From: Salinicola halophyticus
GTDB lineage: Bacteria > Pseudomonadota > Gammaproteobacteria > Pseudomonadales > Halomonadaceae
Direction of reading: 5' to 3'
DNA length: 64,000 nt
Assembly (NCBI RefSeq): GCF_003206695.1
Contig: NZ_PZJN01000003.1
Span: forward strand, 52,978-116,977
Within the stretch, counting starts at the first letter, position 1. Each line of letters opens with the position of its first letter. The notes under the pieces are model-generated. The model worked only from the letters and a program-made list of their open reading frames with translations, did no database searches and had not been told where the DNA came from. This document shows, piece by piece, positions 1-9,867 of the stretch. A program made the translations under genes and the position numbers.

Positions 1-43
1 GTAGCAGGCGGTTTTTCATCTCTGCTTAAGGGCCGTGGACGTA

Positions 44-637
44 TCAGCGCGCCAGCAGATTGGCCAGCTGCTGATCGCGGAAGGTGCGGTCGAGAGCGTT
101 GCTCAACAGTTCGCTCACCATGCGGTTGTTGGTATCCCAGTCCGGCTTGAGCGCGTAGCTCTGCGAACGTTTGGCCGTGTAGCGACCCTTGTAGGTATTG
201 TTGCCGTTGGCGACATCGGCCTGGATGATCGCCTGCAGCTGAGAGGCGCCCAACATCGGCTGCTCGGCGGTACCCCGGGCGTAGTCGAGCTCGGCCAGCG
301 TCAGTGTCAGCGAGGGGCCGCCATTGTTCTGGCTGGTCGGGTTGAAGCCCATGCCGCGCAGAGCATTTTCCGCTTGCGAGCGGATCTTGGGAATCACATC
401 GTTGGCTTCGACGGTGATCGTCGAGGTTGCCGATGCCGTGCCGGATCGGGTGCCGATGACGCTACTGTCGCGGCCGTCGACCACCTCGAGCGAGACAGAC
501 TGGCCATTGCCGGCTTGCGGGAACCCGCCGCTGACCTTGGGGCTCACGGAGAGAATCTGCGGGCTCTGGGCGCAGGCTGTCAGCAGGCCGAGTAGTAGCA
601 ACGTGGCGGTACATTTGAGCGCAAACCATTGACGCAT
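44..637 (-). CDS. YajG-like lipoprotein
   Basis: Predicted envelope lipoprotein of the YajG family, whose role is unknown. From the ATG at 637 the protein has 197 residues. Residues 1-21 form a hydrophobic signal sequence ending in a lipobox (L-T-A-C), with Cys22 as the lipidation site. The rest is soluble, with no membrane segment. An in-frame ATG at 685 would add 16 residues, but AGAGG lies about 9 nt before the ATG at 637 and the signal sequence starts there, so the shorter form is preferred. It sits 118 bp downstream of cysA on the same strand and shows no functional link to it. The lipoprotein call is seen directly; the family name rests on recalled similarity. Confidence 0.75.
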   Translation of the reverse strand: MRQWFALKCTATLLLLGLLTACAQSPQILSVSPKVSGGFPQAGNGQSVSLEVVDGRDSSVIGTRSGTASATSTITVEANDVIPKIRSQAENALRGMGFNPTSQNNGGPSLTLTLAELDYARGTAEQPMLGASQLQAIIQADVANGNNTYKGRYTAKRSQSYALKPDWDTNNRMVSELLSNALDRTFRDQQLANLLAR

Positions 638-755
638 AACGCTAACCTCTCGAATCGTGGGGGCGGATGCGCCCATTATAGACACTGTCCGCTACTTTCC
701 GGAACGCGGGCAAGCGTCAAACGGAAATTCCGGAGGCGAATCGAGCGGTCTTCTC

Positions 756-1841
756 TCACGAAACCGATAACGGCGCCAGTGTCTGCGGGCGTGGCGTATC
801 GAAGCGATGCAGACGGCTGGGTTGCGCGAATAGTCGTTTGCCGCGGGTGATCGCCAGACGTTCGAAATCGGCATGACTGATCGTCGCCAGCCACGGTTCA
901 CCGAGCCAGTCCGCCTCCAGCTCGATCCGCACTTCGGCACCGACCGGCACCACCGCAGTGACGCTGACCGGCAAGTGCGCGCGGGCGCTGGGCTGCTCGT
1001 CCAGGCGAACCTCATGGGGTCGCAGCAGCAGTTCCCGGCGGCCATTCTCGACGCCGGGCACCGCCACTCGCGCATTGCCGCAGGTCAGTACCTGGTTCTC
1101 GATATCGCCTTCGAGCCGGTTGACGTCGCCCAGGAACTCGAACACGAAACGGTTGGCGGGCTGGCGATAGAGCGTATCCGGCGTCGCGATCTGCTCGACC
1201 CGGCCATTGCTCATCACCACCACGCGATCCGACAGCTCCAACGCCTCTTCCTGGTCATGGGTCACGAACAGGCTGGTGAAGTTAAGCTCCTCGTGGAGAT
1301 GACGCAGCCATCGACGCAGCTCCTGACGGACCTTGGCATCCAGGGCACCGAACGGCTCGTCGAGCAGCAGGACGTCGGGTTTCAGGGCCAGGGCGCGTGC
1401 CAGCGACACGCGCTGCTGCTGGCCGCCGGAGAGCTGGGCGGGAAATCGTTCGGCGAAGTCCTGAAGCCGGACCATCTCGAGCAGCTGCATCACCCGGGTG
1501 CGGATTTCGCCGGTCGAGGGCCGCTGCGAACGCGGCATGGCGGTGAGGCCGAAGGCGACGTTGTCGAACACGCTCATGTGGCGAAACAGCGCATAGTGCT
1601 GGAACACGAAACCGATGCGCCGGTCGCGCACGTGAACGTGGGTCACGTCGCGCTCGCCGAAGTGGATCGATCCGCCGTCGGCCTGTTCCAGCCCGGCGAC
1701 GATACGCAGCAGCGTGGTCTTGCCGGAGCCGGACGGGCCGAGCAGCCCGATCAGCTCGCCATCGTGAATGTCGAGATCGATGGGCTCGAGAGCGCGGGTT
1801 TTACCATAGGTCTTGTCGATCTGCGAGATGCGGATACTCAT
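756..1841 (-). CDS. cysA: Sulfate/thiosulfate ABC transporter, ATP-binding protein CysA
   Basis: ATPase of the periplasmic-binding-protein-dependent sulfate/thiosulfate importer; it drives the CysT/CysW channel at the inner membrane. The 361-residue protein has Walker A GPSGSGKT (35-42), Q-loop (VFQHYALF), signature LSGGQ (137-141), Walker B LLLDEP with Asp161/Glu162, D-loop GALD and switch His195, followed by a C-terminal regulatory domain of about 110 residues. The longest frame begins at 1871, but the ATG at 1841 overlaps the cysW stop in an ATGA arrangement and matches the usual CysA start. It is the last gene of sbp-cysT-cysW-cysA, an order typical for pseudomonads and relatives. Confidence 0.95.
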   Translation of the reverse strand: MSIRISQIDKTYGKTRALEPIDLDIHDGELIGLLGPSGSGKTTLLRIVAGLEQADGGSIHFGERDVTHVHVRDRRIGFVFQHYALFRHMSVFDNVAFGLTAMPRSQRPSTGEIRTRVMQLLEMVRLQDFAERFPAQLSGGQQQRVSLARALALKPDVLLLDEPFGALDAKVRQELRRWLRHLHEELNFTSLFVTHDQEEALELSDRVVVMSNGRVEQIATPDTLYRQPANRFVFEFLGDVNRLEGDIENQVLTCGNARVAVPGVENGRRELLLRPHEVRLDEQPSARAHLPVSVTAVVPVGAEVRIELEADWLGEPWLATISHADFERLAITRGKRLFAQPSRLHRFDTPRPQTLAPLSVS

Positions 1842-2665
1842 GTCGCGGTCTCCCGGCGCGCGGCGCGCCATTCGAGTGCGGCCTTGGCGGCCAGCGTCAG
1901 CAGTGCCAGCAACGCCAGCAGCGAGGCGCTGGTGAAGGCGCCGACGGTGTTGTAGTCCTGATAGAGCTGTTCGACCTGCAGCGGCAGGGTGTTGGTCTCG
2001 CCGCGAATCGCCCCGGCGACCACCGAGACGGCGCCGAATTCACCTACGGCGCGGGCGTTGGTCAGGATCACGCCGTAGAGCAGGGCGTGGCGAATGTTGG
2101 GCAGCGTGACACGCCGGAAGATCGTCCAGCCGGAAGCGCCCAGCGTCACCGCGGCTTCCTCTTCACGCGAACCCTGTGCCTGCATCAGCGGAATCAGTTC
2201 GCGCGCGACAAATGGACAGGTGACGAAAAGCGTGACCAATACGATGCCCGGCCAGGCGAACATGATCTGGATATCGTGGGCGTCGAGCCAGCCGCCGAGC
2301 CAGCCGTTGCGGCCATAAAGCAGCAGGTAGACCAGGCCGGCGACCACCGGCGAAACGGCAAACGGGATGTCGATCAGCGTCTGCAGCAGGCGGCGGCCGG
2401 GAAACTCGAAACGGGTGACCAGCCAGGCCAGAAACACCCCGAAGACCAGATTGACCGGCACCGTGATCACAGCGACCAGCAGCGTCAGGCCGATGGCGGA
2501 GAGGGTGTAGGCGTTGCTCAGGTTCTGCCAGTAGACGTCGATACCGCTCATCAGCGCCTGGGCGAAGATCGCCACCAAGGGCAGCAACAGGAACAGCACC
2601 GTCAGCGCAAGCGCCACGCCGATCAACAAACGGCGGACGCGCGGTGCATCACCGATACGGATCAT
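1838..2665 (-). CDS. cysW: Sulfate/thiosulfate ABC transporter permease CysW
   Basis: Inner-membrane permease that pairs with CysT to form the sulfate channel. The protein has 275 residues and about six hydrophobic segments, with the EAA-loop motif that docks CysA near residue 190 (E-A-A-V-T-L-G-A-S...). The open frame extends to 2926, but the extra N-terminus is arginine-rich shadow of cysT. The ATG at 2665 shares one base with the cysT stop (TGATG) and begins the natural M-I-R-I-G-D sequence. Translational coupling to cysT and cysA is expected from the overlaps on both sides. Confidence 0.94.
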   Translation of the reverse strand: MIRIGDAPRVRRLLIGVALALTVLFLLLPLVAIFAQALMSGIDVYWQNLSNAYTLSAIGLTLLVAVITVPVNLVFGVFLAWLVTRFEFPGRRLLQTLIDIPFAVSPVVAGLVYLLLYGRNGWLGGWLDAHDIQIMFAWPGIVLVTLFVTCPFVARELIPLMQAQGSREEEAAVTLGASGWTIFRRVTLPNIRHALLYGVILTNARAVGEFGAVSVVAGAIRGETNTLPLQVEQLYQDYNTVGAFTSASLLALLALLTLAAKAALEWRAARRETAT

Positions 2666-3519
2666 CAGCCGCGCCCTCCATGCAGTCGCTTGATGAATCG
2701 CCCTTGCCACAGGTTGATCGCGAGCAGCAGGGCAAGCGAGGTGGCGAGCACGATCGAGGCGACCGCCGAAGCGCCGGCGTAGTCGTACTCCTGCAGTTTG
2801 ACGAAGATCATCAACGAGGTGATTTCGGTCTCGTAGGGTTTGCCGCCGGCGATGAAGATCACCGCGCCGAACTCGCCCAGCGAGCGCACGAAAGCGAGCC
2901 CGGTACCCGTTACCAGCGCCGGCCATAGGTAGGGCAGGATCACCCGACGAAACGCGAGGCCATCGCTGGCGCCGAGGGTCATCGCGGCTTCGTCCACTTC
3001 GGCCGGCAGATCTTCCAGTACCGGCTGCACGGTACGGACCACGAACGGGATGCTGGTAAAGGCCATCGCCAGCGCGATGCCGACCCAGGTGTAGGAAACC
3101 GAAATGCCCAGCGGCTCCAGCAGCCGGCCGATCCAGCCGTTACTGGAGTAGAGTGTTGCCAGCGTGATCCCCGCCACCGCCGTCGGCAGCGCGAACGGCA
3201 GATCCATCAGCGCATCCACCAGCCGCTTGCCGGGAAATTCGTAGCGCACCAGCACCCATGCCATCAGCAGCCCGAAGACCGCATTGGACAGGGCGGCCAC
3301 CGCTGCGGCGAGGAGCGTGACCGTGTAGCTCGCCAGCAGCCGCGGGTCGGTGATCAGAAACCAGTACTGCGACCAGCTCAGCTGCGAAAGCTGCCCCACC
3401 AGACTGGTCAGGGGCAGCAGCAGAACCAGCGAGACGAAGGTCAGCGAGATGCCGAGCGACAGGCCGAAGCCCGGCAGTACTCGGCGTTCGCGACGTCGCG
3501 TGAGAGCTTGGGCGATCAT
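2665..3519 (-). CDS. cysT: Sulfate/thiosulfate ABC transporter permease CysT
   Basis: First permease of the sulfate importer (CysT, also called CysU). It has 284 residues with about six transmembrane segments and an EAA motif ([10 protein letters not shown]) in the cytoplasmic loop that contacts CysA. The ATG at 3519 overlaps the sbp stop (ATGA), so it is translated directly after the binding protein. It shares the EAA motif and the overall layout with CysW, as expected for the heterodimeric permease pair. Confidence 0.94.
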   Translation of the reverse strand: MIAQALTRRRERRVLPGFGLSLGISLTFVSLVLLLPLTSLVGQLSQLSWSQYWFLITDPRLLASYTVTLLAAAVAALSNAVFGLLMAWVLVRYEFPGKRLVDALMDLPFALPTAVAGITLATLYSSNGWIGRLLEPLGISVSYTWVGIALAMAFTSIPFVVRTVQPVLEDLPAEVDEAAMTLGASDGLAFRRVILPYLWPALVTGTGLAFVRSLGEFGAVIFIAGGKPYETEITSLMIFVKLQEYDYAGASAVASIVLATSLALLLAINLWQGRFIKRLHGGRG

Positions 3520-4544
3520 CGGCGCTGGAGTTGATCCAGTTCACCACCGCTGGCGAAGTGCGTCTTCATCGCTTCCGGCCAGCTTCCGAAGACATCTTCG
3601 ACGCGCAGCAGTTCGGTTTGCGGGAACTGGTCGCGGAATTCTTCGGCAACCTTCTCGTCGTTGACGCGGTAGTTGAACCCGGCCAGTAGGCGCTGCGCTT
3701 CCTCGGTGTAAAGATAATCGAGATAGCCCTTGGCCAGATCTTCGTTGCCGTTACGCTCGGCATACTCGTCGACCACGGCCACCGGAAATTCGGCCAGGAT
3801 ACTCACCGGCGGTACCACCACCTCGTAGTCGTCCTTGCCGTATTCGTTGCGGATGTTATTGACCTCGGATTCGAACGTGATCAGCACGTCGCCGATATCG
3901 CGTTCGACGAAGGTTGTGGTTGCGCCACGCCCGCCGGTATCGAACACCTCGACGTTGCCGAGGAACGTCTTCATGAAGTCCTCGATCTTGCTCTCGTCGC
4001 CGTCGAAGGTCTTGTCGGCGTAGCCCCAGGCAGCGAGATAGGTGTAGCGGCCGTTACCCGAGGTCTTGGGGTTGGGAAAGACCAGCGACACATCGTCGCC
4101 AGCCAGGTCGTCCCAGTTCTCGATGTGCTTGGGATTACCCTTGCGCACCAGAAACGCGATGGTCGAGTAGTAGGGCGAGGCGTGATTGGGGTAACGATCC
4201 TGCCAGTCCTTGGCGACCAGGCCGGCGTCGGCCAGTACGTTGACGTCGGTGACCTGGTTGAACGTCACCACGTCGGCGCGCATCCCCTGCATGATCGAAC
4301 GCGCCTGGGTCGATGAACCGCCGTGGGACTGCTTCACGCTGACGGTCTCGTCGTGCTGGGCCTGCCACCAGTCGATGAATTTCGGATTGACCGCAGCAAA
4401 GAGCTCGCGGGCAATATCATAGGAGGAGTTGAGCAGCTCCCGCAGTTCTTCCTGGGCCTGCGCAGGCGACAGGGCGCCTAGCGCCAGGGTCAGTCCGAAG
4501 GCGGAGGCGGCGAATAGCGAGCGAGGTCTGGAAAGCCCGAACAT
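3516..4544 (-). CDS. sbp: Periplasmic sulfate-binding protein
   Basis: Periplasmic binding protein that captures sulfate (or thiosulfate) for CysTWA. The protein has 342 residues, with a Sec signal peptide ending A-Q-A at residue 30. The sulfate-binding family signature [10 protein letters not shown] is at 158-167, and S-H-G-G-S-S-T-Q near residue 75 is the second anion-contacting segment. AGGGAA lies upstream of the ATG at 4544. It is the first gene of the cys operon, and its promoter is in the 149-bp gap before it. Sbp and CysP are close paralogues, so the preference for sulfate over thiosulfate cannot be decided from sequence by eye. Confidence 0.93.
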   Translation of the reverse strand: MFGLSRPRSLFAASAFGLTLALGALSPAQAQEELRELLNSSYDIARELFAAVNPKFIDWWQAQHDETVSVKQSHGGSSTQARSIMQGMRADVVTFNQVTDVNVLADAGLVAKDWQDRYPNHASPYYSTIAFLVRKGNPKHIENWDDLAGDDVSLVFPNPKTSGNGRYTYLAAWGYADKTFDGDESKIEDFMKTFLGNVEVFDTGGRGATTTFVERDIGDVLITFESEVNNIRNEYGKDDYEVVVPPVSILAEFPVAVVDEYAERNGNEDLAKGYLDYLYTEEAQRLLAGFNYRVNDEKVAEEFRDQFPQTELLRVEDVFGSWPEAMKTHFASGGELDQLQRR

Positions 4545-4630
4545 GTGTCAGTTCCCTACGGATTATTAGCGATAGTGGCAAGGCTAAATAAACCCGAATG
4601 GAATGACAATTCGTTTTGATAGAACCTTTT

Positions 4631-4659
4631 ATTATATGTTGGCGCGGTTATTCCATAAG
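4631..4659 (-). promoter_or_regulatory. Likely promoter of the sbp-cysTWA operon
   Basis: On the minus strand a perfect TATAAT (4631-4636) lies 17 bp downstream of CTTATG (4654-4659), a very poor -35 box, inside an AT-rich patch of otherwise GC-rich DNA. A consensus -10 with a weak -35 suits an activator-dependent promoter. CysB is the expected activator of sulfate uptake genes, but I do not identify a CysB site with confidence. The start of sbp is 87 bp downstream. Confidence 0.55.
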
Positions 4660-4693
4660 GCGCCACCCAAGAACCCAAGAAGAGATGCGCTTT

Positions 4694-5869
4694 CTAGACT
4701 GGCTCAACGTGAGCCATGCGAGACGGCTTGCCGATCCGGTAAAGTCCGACCAGACCCAGCAGTGGCCCGGGCAGCAACCACCAGGCAATCGTCGCCCCCC
4801 AGGTGGAGAGCGCCGGGACCAGCAGGCCAATCGAGGCGGCCGAAATGGCGAAGCCGATGGCGTTCTGCAGCGTCAGCGCGCTACCGATCAGTGTCGGTGG
4901 ACAGGCGCCGGCGGATAGCGCCGAGAACTGCGGCGAGTCGATTACCGCGAGAAGGCTCCACAGGCCCAGAAATCCGACCAGCGGGGCGTAGCCGATATGA
5001 GGCGCCAGCCAGGGGTACGCCAGACAGCAAAGCGCCGAGCCCGTCAGTCCTGCGGCGGCGACTCGGCGGCTGCCAAGGTACTGGCTCATCCAGCCGCCCA
5101 ACCAGCAGCCGGGAGCGCCGATTGCGATCAGGGCAAACGAGGTCAGCGCCAGCGTTCTCGAGGAGATCGTCGGATCTGCAGCTATCAGTAGCAATGGGAT
5201 GAGCGTCCAGAGGGTGTAGAGCTCCCACATGTGGCCGAAGTAGGCGCCGGCCGCACGACGGAAATCAGCGATCCGGAACGCCCCCAGCCCGGCCAGGCGC
5301 GATGATGTGGAGGGAGATGCCCTCGGCTCGCTCGGGGCATCACCCAGTCGCCACACGGCGATACCGGCTATCAACGCTAGCAGCGAGGCGAGCCAGAGCG
5401 TCAGCCGCCAGTTGCCTCCCCAGTGTATCCCGGCGAGCAGATGAGGCATCGCGGTACCCAGGACCAGCATGCCGACCAGCCATGCCAGGCCCAGGCCGGT
5501 GCGCTTCGGAGCCCAGCCCACCATCAGTTTCATGCCGATGGGGTAGATGCCGGCGAGCGATAGCCCGGTCACCACGCGCAGCCCGACCGCCGACTCCAGG
5601 CCGTTGGCGTAGGGCAGCAACGCGTTGGAAAGGGCGCCGATCAGACATGCCAGCGCGAATAGCCGGCTGGCCCGCGTGCGATCGGCAAGGCCGCTGAGAC
5701 CGAGACCCAGCGTGCCGAGCAGAAACCCGAACTGCACCGCGCCGGTCAGCCAGCCCAGGTCGCCTGGAGAAAGCTGCCACAGGCGCTGGAGATCGTCGAT
5801 CACCGCGTTGGGCGTGAACCACAGTGCGGTGCCGAACCATTCGGCGATGGCAATGATGACAATCGGCAT
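4694..5869 (-). CDS. MFS transporter
   Basis: Twelve-helix major facilitator superfamily transporter of 391 residues; the substrate is unknown. Two bundles of six hydrophobic segments are visible, with an MFS-type charged loop (G-L-A-D-R-T-R-A-S-R) after helix 2 near residue 60. The open frame reaches 6055, but that extension is arginine-rich and not membrane-like. The ATG at 5869 has AGGAG 5 nt upstream and begins directly in helix 1. It is separated from ggt (upstream, same strand) by 121 bp and from the cys operon by 149 bp, so it may be its own unit. Confidence 0.85.
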   Translation of the reverse strand: MPIVIIAIAEWFGTALWFTPNAVIDDLQRLWQLSPGDLGWLTGAVQFGFLLGTLGLGLSGLADRTRASRLFALACLIGALSNALLPYANGLESAVGLRVVTGLSLAGIYPIGMKLMVGWAPKRTGLGLAWLVGMLVLGTAMPHLLAGIHWGGNWRLTLWLASLLALIAGIAVWRLGDAPSEPRASPSTSSRLAGLGAFRIADFRRAAGAYFGHMWELYTLWTLIPLLLIAADPTISSRTLALTSFALIAIGAPGCWLGGWMSQYLGSRRVAAAGLTGSALCCLAYPWLAPHIGYAPLVGFLGLWSLLAVIDSPQFSALSAGACPPTLIGSALTLQNAIGFAISAASIGLLVPALSTWGATIAWWLLPGPLLGLVGLYRIGKPSRMAHVEPV

Positions 5870-5990
5870 CGGGACTCCTGTGCGCATGCGGCGTTCCCGG
5901 CGGCATGATACTGAATCGACGCCAGCGATCCGCCGCACCTCGAAACCCTTGATGGCGCTGCAGATCGCTGGCGATGGATCAGCGGCTAAT

Positions 5991-7763
5991 TCAAAGCCCC
6001 ATGGCCGACGACGTCGAACGTCGCGGATCGGCGCCGCCGGTGAAGGTGCCGTCATCCTCGATCAGGATAGATTGCGCCGCGCCCATCGCTTCCTGCTGGC
6101 TCACCTTGTGGCCCATCGCTTCGAGCAGAGCGATGGTATCCGGGCTGATGCCGTCCTCGATGCGGATCTCGTCCGGCAGCCACTGGTCGTGAATCCGGGG
6201 GGCGCTGACCGCGCTCTGGATATTCATGCCATGGTCGATCACGTTCATCACCACCTGGAGCGTAGTGGTGATAATGCGTGAGCCGCCCGGGCTACCGGTC
6301 ACCAGGAAGTTCTTGCCATCCTTCTTGACGATGGTCGGCGTCATCGACGAGAGCATGCGCTTCTCCGGTTCGACCTTGTTGGCCTCGCCGCCGATCAGGC
6401 CGTAGGCGTTGGGCGTGCCGGGCTTGGCCGAGAAATCGTCCATTTCGTTGTTGAGCAGAAAGCCGGCGCCGTCGACGACGATGCCCGAGCCGTAGCTGAA
6501 ATTGATGGTGTAGGTATTGGAAACGGCCAGGCCGCTATCGTCGGCGATCGAGAAATGCGTGGTCTCGTTGGACTCATAGGGCAGCGGATGACCGGCGGCG
6601 ATCTCCTTGCTCGGCGTGGCGTGGTCGAGATCGATTTGCGCGCGCAGTTCTTCGGCGTAAGCCTTCGACGTGATGCCCTTCAACGGCACATCGACGAAAT
6701 CGGTATCCCCGAGATACTCGGCCCGGTCGGCATAAGCGCGCTTCATCGCCTCGCTCATGACATGGATCGTCCGCGCCGAGTTGAAGCCCATGGCATGGAT
6801 GTCGTAGCCCTCGAGGATGTTGAGCATCTGGACGATATGCGCGCCGCCGGAGGAGGGCGGGCTCATGGCGTAGATGTCGTAGCCGCGATAGGTGCCGTGC
6901 ACCGGCTCGCGAATCGTCGGTTGGTAACCGGCCAGATCCTTCGCCGTCATCAGACCACCGTGGTTCTTCATTTCTGTGGCGATCAGCTCGGCTGTCTTGC
7001 CTTCGTAAAACTCCCGCGGGCCCTTGTCGGCAATGCGCTTGAGCGTCGCGGCGAGGTCAGGCTGACGGAATCGCTCGCCGGCACGATAGAGCGAACCGTC
7101 CGGCTTGTAGAACACCTTGCGGGTAGAGTCCCACTGCTTGAGTCGATCCTGAGCTTCGTCCAGCCCCTCCGCGAAGCGCGGCGGAATGACGAAGCCTTCG
7201 TCGGCCAGCTTGATCGCCGGGGCGAGCGCCTGCGGCAGCGTGAGCGTGCCGTACTTATCCAGCGCCAGGGCCAGCCCGGCAACCGTGCCAGGCACGCCGG
7301 ACGCATTGTGGGTGTAGCGCGAAAGCTCGGAGACGGCCTCCCCCTGTTCGTTCTGGAACATGGTTTCGTAGGCCGCGGCGGGTGCCTTCTCGCGATAGTC
7401 GATGGCGATGACCTTGTCGCTTTTTTCGTCCGAAATCAGCATGAATCCGCCGCCACCGATATTGCCCGAGCGGGGTTGTGTCACCGCCAGCGCGAACCCG
7501 GCGGTAACGGCCGCATCGACGGCATTGCCACCGCCTTCGAGCACGTCATGCGCGATCTGCGAAGCCAGATAATGGCTGGTCGCCACCATGGCGTGTTCGC
7601 CGACCTGGGGATGGAAGCGCTCGCCCTCGAGGATCGCCGACTGGGCCAGTGCAGGCGTCGAAAACGCCATCGAGAATGTCGCCGAGACCGCGGTGGTCAG
7701 GCAGAAAACGGAGAGCGCAATGACCCGGCGAGCGGGCAGCGCGGGAGCAATGAAGCGAGGCAT
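5991..7763 (-). CDS. ggt: Gamma-glutamyltransferase (gamma-glutamyltranspeptidase)
   Basis: Exported N-terminal-nucleophile hydrolase that cleaves the gamma-glutamyl bond of glutathione and transfers or hydrolyses the glutamyl group. The protein has 590 residues and an N-terminal signal peptide of about 40 residues ending A-L-A. The autoprocessing site N-E-T-T-H-F-S has Thr401 as the nucleophile that starts the small subunit. The L-L-N-N-E-M-D-D-F-S segment and the substrate-binding Gly-Gly near S-P-G-G-S-R are intact. The frame extends to 8084, but the ATG at 7763 is preceded by a GGGGGA Shine-Dalgarno and starts the signal peptide. It diverges from rpe across a 202-bp gap. Confidence 0.95.
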   Translation of the reverse strand: MPRFIAPALPARRVIALSVFCLTTAVSATFSMAFSTPALAQSAILEGERFHPQVGEHAMVATSHYLASQIAHDVLEGGGNAVDAAVTAGFALAVTQPRSGNIGGGGFMLISDEKSDKVIAIDYREKAPAAAYETMFQNEQGEAVSELSRYTHNASGVPGTVAGLALALDKYGTLTLPQALAPAIKLADEGFVIPPRFAEGLDEAQDRLKQWDSTRKVFYKPDGSLYRAGERFRQPDLAATLKRIADKGPREFYEGKTAELIATEMKNHGGLMTAKDLAGYQPTIREPVHGTYRGYDIYAMSPPSSGGAHIVQMLNILEGYDIHAMGFNSARTIHVMSEAMKRAYADRAEYLGDTDFVDVPLKGITSKAYAEELRAQIDLDHATPSKEIAAGHPLPYESNETTHFSIADDSGLAVSNTYTINFSYGSGIVVDGAGFLLNNEMDDFSAKPGTPNAYGLIGGEANKVEPEKRMLSSMTPTIVKKDGKNFLVTGSPGGSRIITTTLQVVMNVIDHGMNIQSAVSAPRIHDQWLPDEIRIEDGISPDTIALLEAMGHKVSQQEAMGAAQSILIEDDGTFTGGADPRRSTSSAMGL

Positions 7764-7965
7764 GAAATGTCCCCCAGAAGCGTCGTTGTTGTATGTGACC
7801 GACGTGATACGCGCGGTCGAGGCCAGATGCAGTATAGAAAGAGTCGACGCCAACCGCGTCATCGTCTTCGGTGGCGCAGTGGTTTTACGTCCGGCGCCGC
7901 CAAAGATCGCAAAGCGTGCGCTAGAATGAGCGCCAGAAGCCAGCCTGCATAAGGATTTTTCGCTC

Positions 7966-8652
7966 ATGCGCGATTTCAAGATTGCCCCCTCGATTCTGTC
8001 CGCCAACTTCGCCTGTCTGGGACAGGAGGTCGAAGACGTGGTGGCATCGGGCGCCGACATCATCCATTTCGACGTCATGGACAACCATTACGTACCCAAC
8101 CTGACGATGGGGCCGATGGTGTGCGAGGCGCTGCGCAAGCATGGCATCACCGCGCCGATCGACTGCCATTTGATGGTCAAGCCGGTAGATCGGCTGATCG
8201 GGGACTTCATCGATGCCGGGGCCAGCTACGTGACATTCCATCCGGAGGCGTCCGAGCATATCGACCGCTCGCTACAGCTCATTCGCAGCCACGGCTGCAA
8301 GGCGGGGCTGGTGTTCAATCCCGCAACGCCGCTTTCCCACCTGGATTACGTTATGGACAAGGTCGACATGATCCTGATCATGAGCGTCAACCCCGGCTTT
8401 GGCGGGCAATCCTTCATACCTGCGGCGCTCGACAAGCTGCGCGAGGCGCGTCGGCGCATCGACGCCAGCGGCCTGCCGATCCGGCTGGAAGTCGACGGGG
8501 GCGTGGGCCCGGACAATATCGCCGAGATCGCCCGAGCGGGGGCCGACACGTTCGTTGCCGGCTCGGCGATCTTCAAGGCGCGAAATCTCGATGATCCCAA
8601 TCGCTACGACGGCGTGATCGGCAAGATGCGCTCGGCCCTCGCCGCGAGCTGA
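7966..8652 (+). CDS. rpe: Ribulose-phosphate 3-epimerase
   Basis: Interconverts D-ribulose 5-phosphate and D-xylulose 5-phosphate in the pentose phosphate pathway. The protein is a 228-residue TIM barrel of normal length. It has the metal-binding I-H-F-D-V-M-D segment near residue 34, D-C-H-L-M-V near residue 66, the loop [10 protein letters not shown], and the C-terminal phosphate-binding V-D-G-G-V / A-G-S-A-I-F. AAGGA lies before the ATG. The GIY-YIG gene follows after 6 bp, and the usual partner gph is found separately at 17450. Confidence 0.96.
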   Translation: MRDFKIAPSILSANFACLGQEVEDVVASGADIIHFDVMDNHYVPNLTMGPMVCEALRKHGITAPIDCHLMVKPVDRLIGDFIDAGASYVTFHPEASEHIDRSLQLIRSHGCKAGLVFNPATPLSHLDYVMDKVDMILIMSVNPGFGGQSFIPAALDKLREARRRIDASGLPIRLEVDGGVGPDNIAEIARAGADTFVAGSAIFKARNLDDPNRYDGVIGKMRSALAAS

Positions 8653-8658
8653 CAGGGC

Positions 8659-9000
8659 ATGTCGACGACCGCCGAAGCATCGACGCCGCCCGTCGAGCCG
8701 CGCCAGTGGTATCTCTATCTGGTCGAGATGGCCAATGGCGCGCTCTACACCGGCATCACCACCGATGTCGCCCGACGGTTCGCTCAGCACGCCCGCGGCC
8801 GTGGCGCACGGGCGCTGCGCGGCAAAGGGCCGCTGACTCTGCGCCACGCCCAGGCGGTCGGCAGTCACGGCGACGCGCTCCGGCTCGAGGCCTCGATCAA
8901 GCGGCTGAGTGCCGAGGGCAAGCGCCGCTGGATCGAGCGACATCGACTGTCATCGTTCTGTCACCAGATTGTCATCGTCCCGGATCCCGCGGCACCGTAG
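8659..9000 (+). CDS. GIY-YIG domain protein (YhbQ-like)
   Basis: Small single-domain GIY-YIG protein of 113 residues. The motif appears as W-Y-L-Y-L-V near residue 17 and L-Y-T-G-I-T near residue 30, followed by the conserved Arg (A-R-R-F-A-Q-H) and the E-A-x-I-K-R-L helix near residue 80. Members are assigned as putative structure-specific endonucleases (YhbQ/UPF0213), but biological roles are poorly known. It starts 6 bp after rpe, so it is probably co-transcribed with it. It leads into the ParA-FAN1-helicase stretch 45 bp downstream. Confidence 0.85.
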   Translation: MSTTAEASTPPVEPRQWYLYLVEMANGALYTGITTDVARRFAQHARGRGARALRGKGPLTLRHAQAVGSHGDALRLEASIKRLSAEGKRRWIERHRLSSFCHQIVIVPDPAAP

Positions 9001-9045
9001 AATTCCAGTCACCGTCCGACGACGTCGACCTGGAACGCTTCGATC

Positions 9046-9792
9046 ATGAAAGTGGTGGCACTGCACAACCTCAAAGGCGGCGTCGGCAAGAGTTCCGCCG
9101 CCGTCAACCTGGCCCGCGAGGCCAATCGCGATGGCCTGCCGGTACTGCTGTGGGATCTCGATGCCCAGGGGGCCTCGACCTGGATACTGGGCGGGGAGAA
9201 CGGCATGAGCCGCAAGGTCGGCAAGCTGCTGTCGGGGAAGTCGCCGCTGGGTGAGCAGGTGCAGCACACCCCCTGGGAGCGTTTCGATCTGCTGCCGGCG
9301 GATATGCGACTGCGCGAGCTCGATCGTATCCTCGAGGACAAGGCCGAGGGCGACAAGCACCTCAAACGGTTGATCGCGCCATTCAGCGAGGAGTACGCGC
9401 TGATGATTCTGGACTGCCCACCCGGGCTCTCCACGCTGGCCGAACAGCTGATCCGCGCCGCCGATCGCATCCTGGTGCCGACGATTCCCAGCCCGCTGTC
9501 GGTGCAGGCGTTCTCGCGGATGCTGGCGCATCTCGAGCTCAAGAAGCGCCAGCGCGAACGCGTCCTGCCGTTCTTCAATCTGGTCGATCGACGTCGGCGT
9601 CTGCACTGCGAGTGGATCGATTCCCCGCCCGAGGCGTTGGGGCGGACGCTGGAGAACTGGATCCCCTACGCCAGCGACATCGAGCGCATGAGTCTCGAAA
9701 ACCGGCCGCTGGCGGATCTGGCACCTCGCAGCCGTGCCACTCACGCCTATCGCCGTCTGTGGCAGGAACTCAAGACGGAATTGGGGGAGTAG
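9046..9792 (+). CDS. Orphan ParA/MinD-family ATPase
   Basis: ParA-type P-loop ATPase of 248 residues with the deviant Walker A KGGVGKS (10-16), Walker A' D-L-D-A-Q-G (near 38) and Walker B-like L-I-L-D-C-P-P-G (near 125). There is no N-terminal helix-turn-helix and no ParB homologue or parS-like repeat next to it, so it is not the chromosome-partition ParA. The ATPase family is clear; the cargo is unknown. It lies 75 bp upstream of the FAN1-like nuclease gene. Confidence 0.85.
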   Translation: MKVVALHNLKGGVGKSSAAVNLAREANRDGLPVLLWDLDAQGASTWILGGENGMSRKVGKLLSGKSPLGEQVQHTPWERFDLLPADMRLRELDRILEDKAEGDKHLKRLIAPFSEEYALMILDCPPGLSTLAEQLIRAADRILVPTIPSPLSVQAFSRMLAHLELKKRQRERVLPFFNLVDRRRRLHCEWIDSPPEALGRTLENWIPYASDIERMSLENRPLADLAPRSRATHAYRRLWQELKTELGE

Positions 9793-9867
9793 CCGCGCCA
9801 AGGCTTCGAACGTTCGTGCAGGGTCTGTATACTTACCCAGTGTTTTGAGTCCGACGCTGGGGACCCC

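Noticed and set aside
9046-9792. Chromosomal partition parAB locus
   Set aside because: No ParB, no parS-like sequence and no rsmG/mnmG or oriC neighbours.
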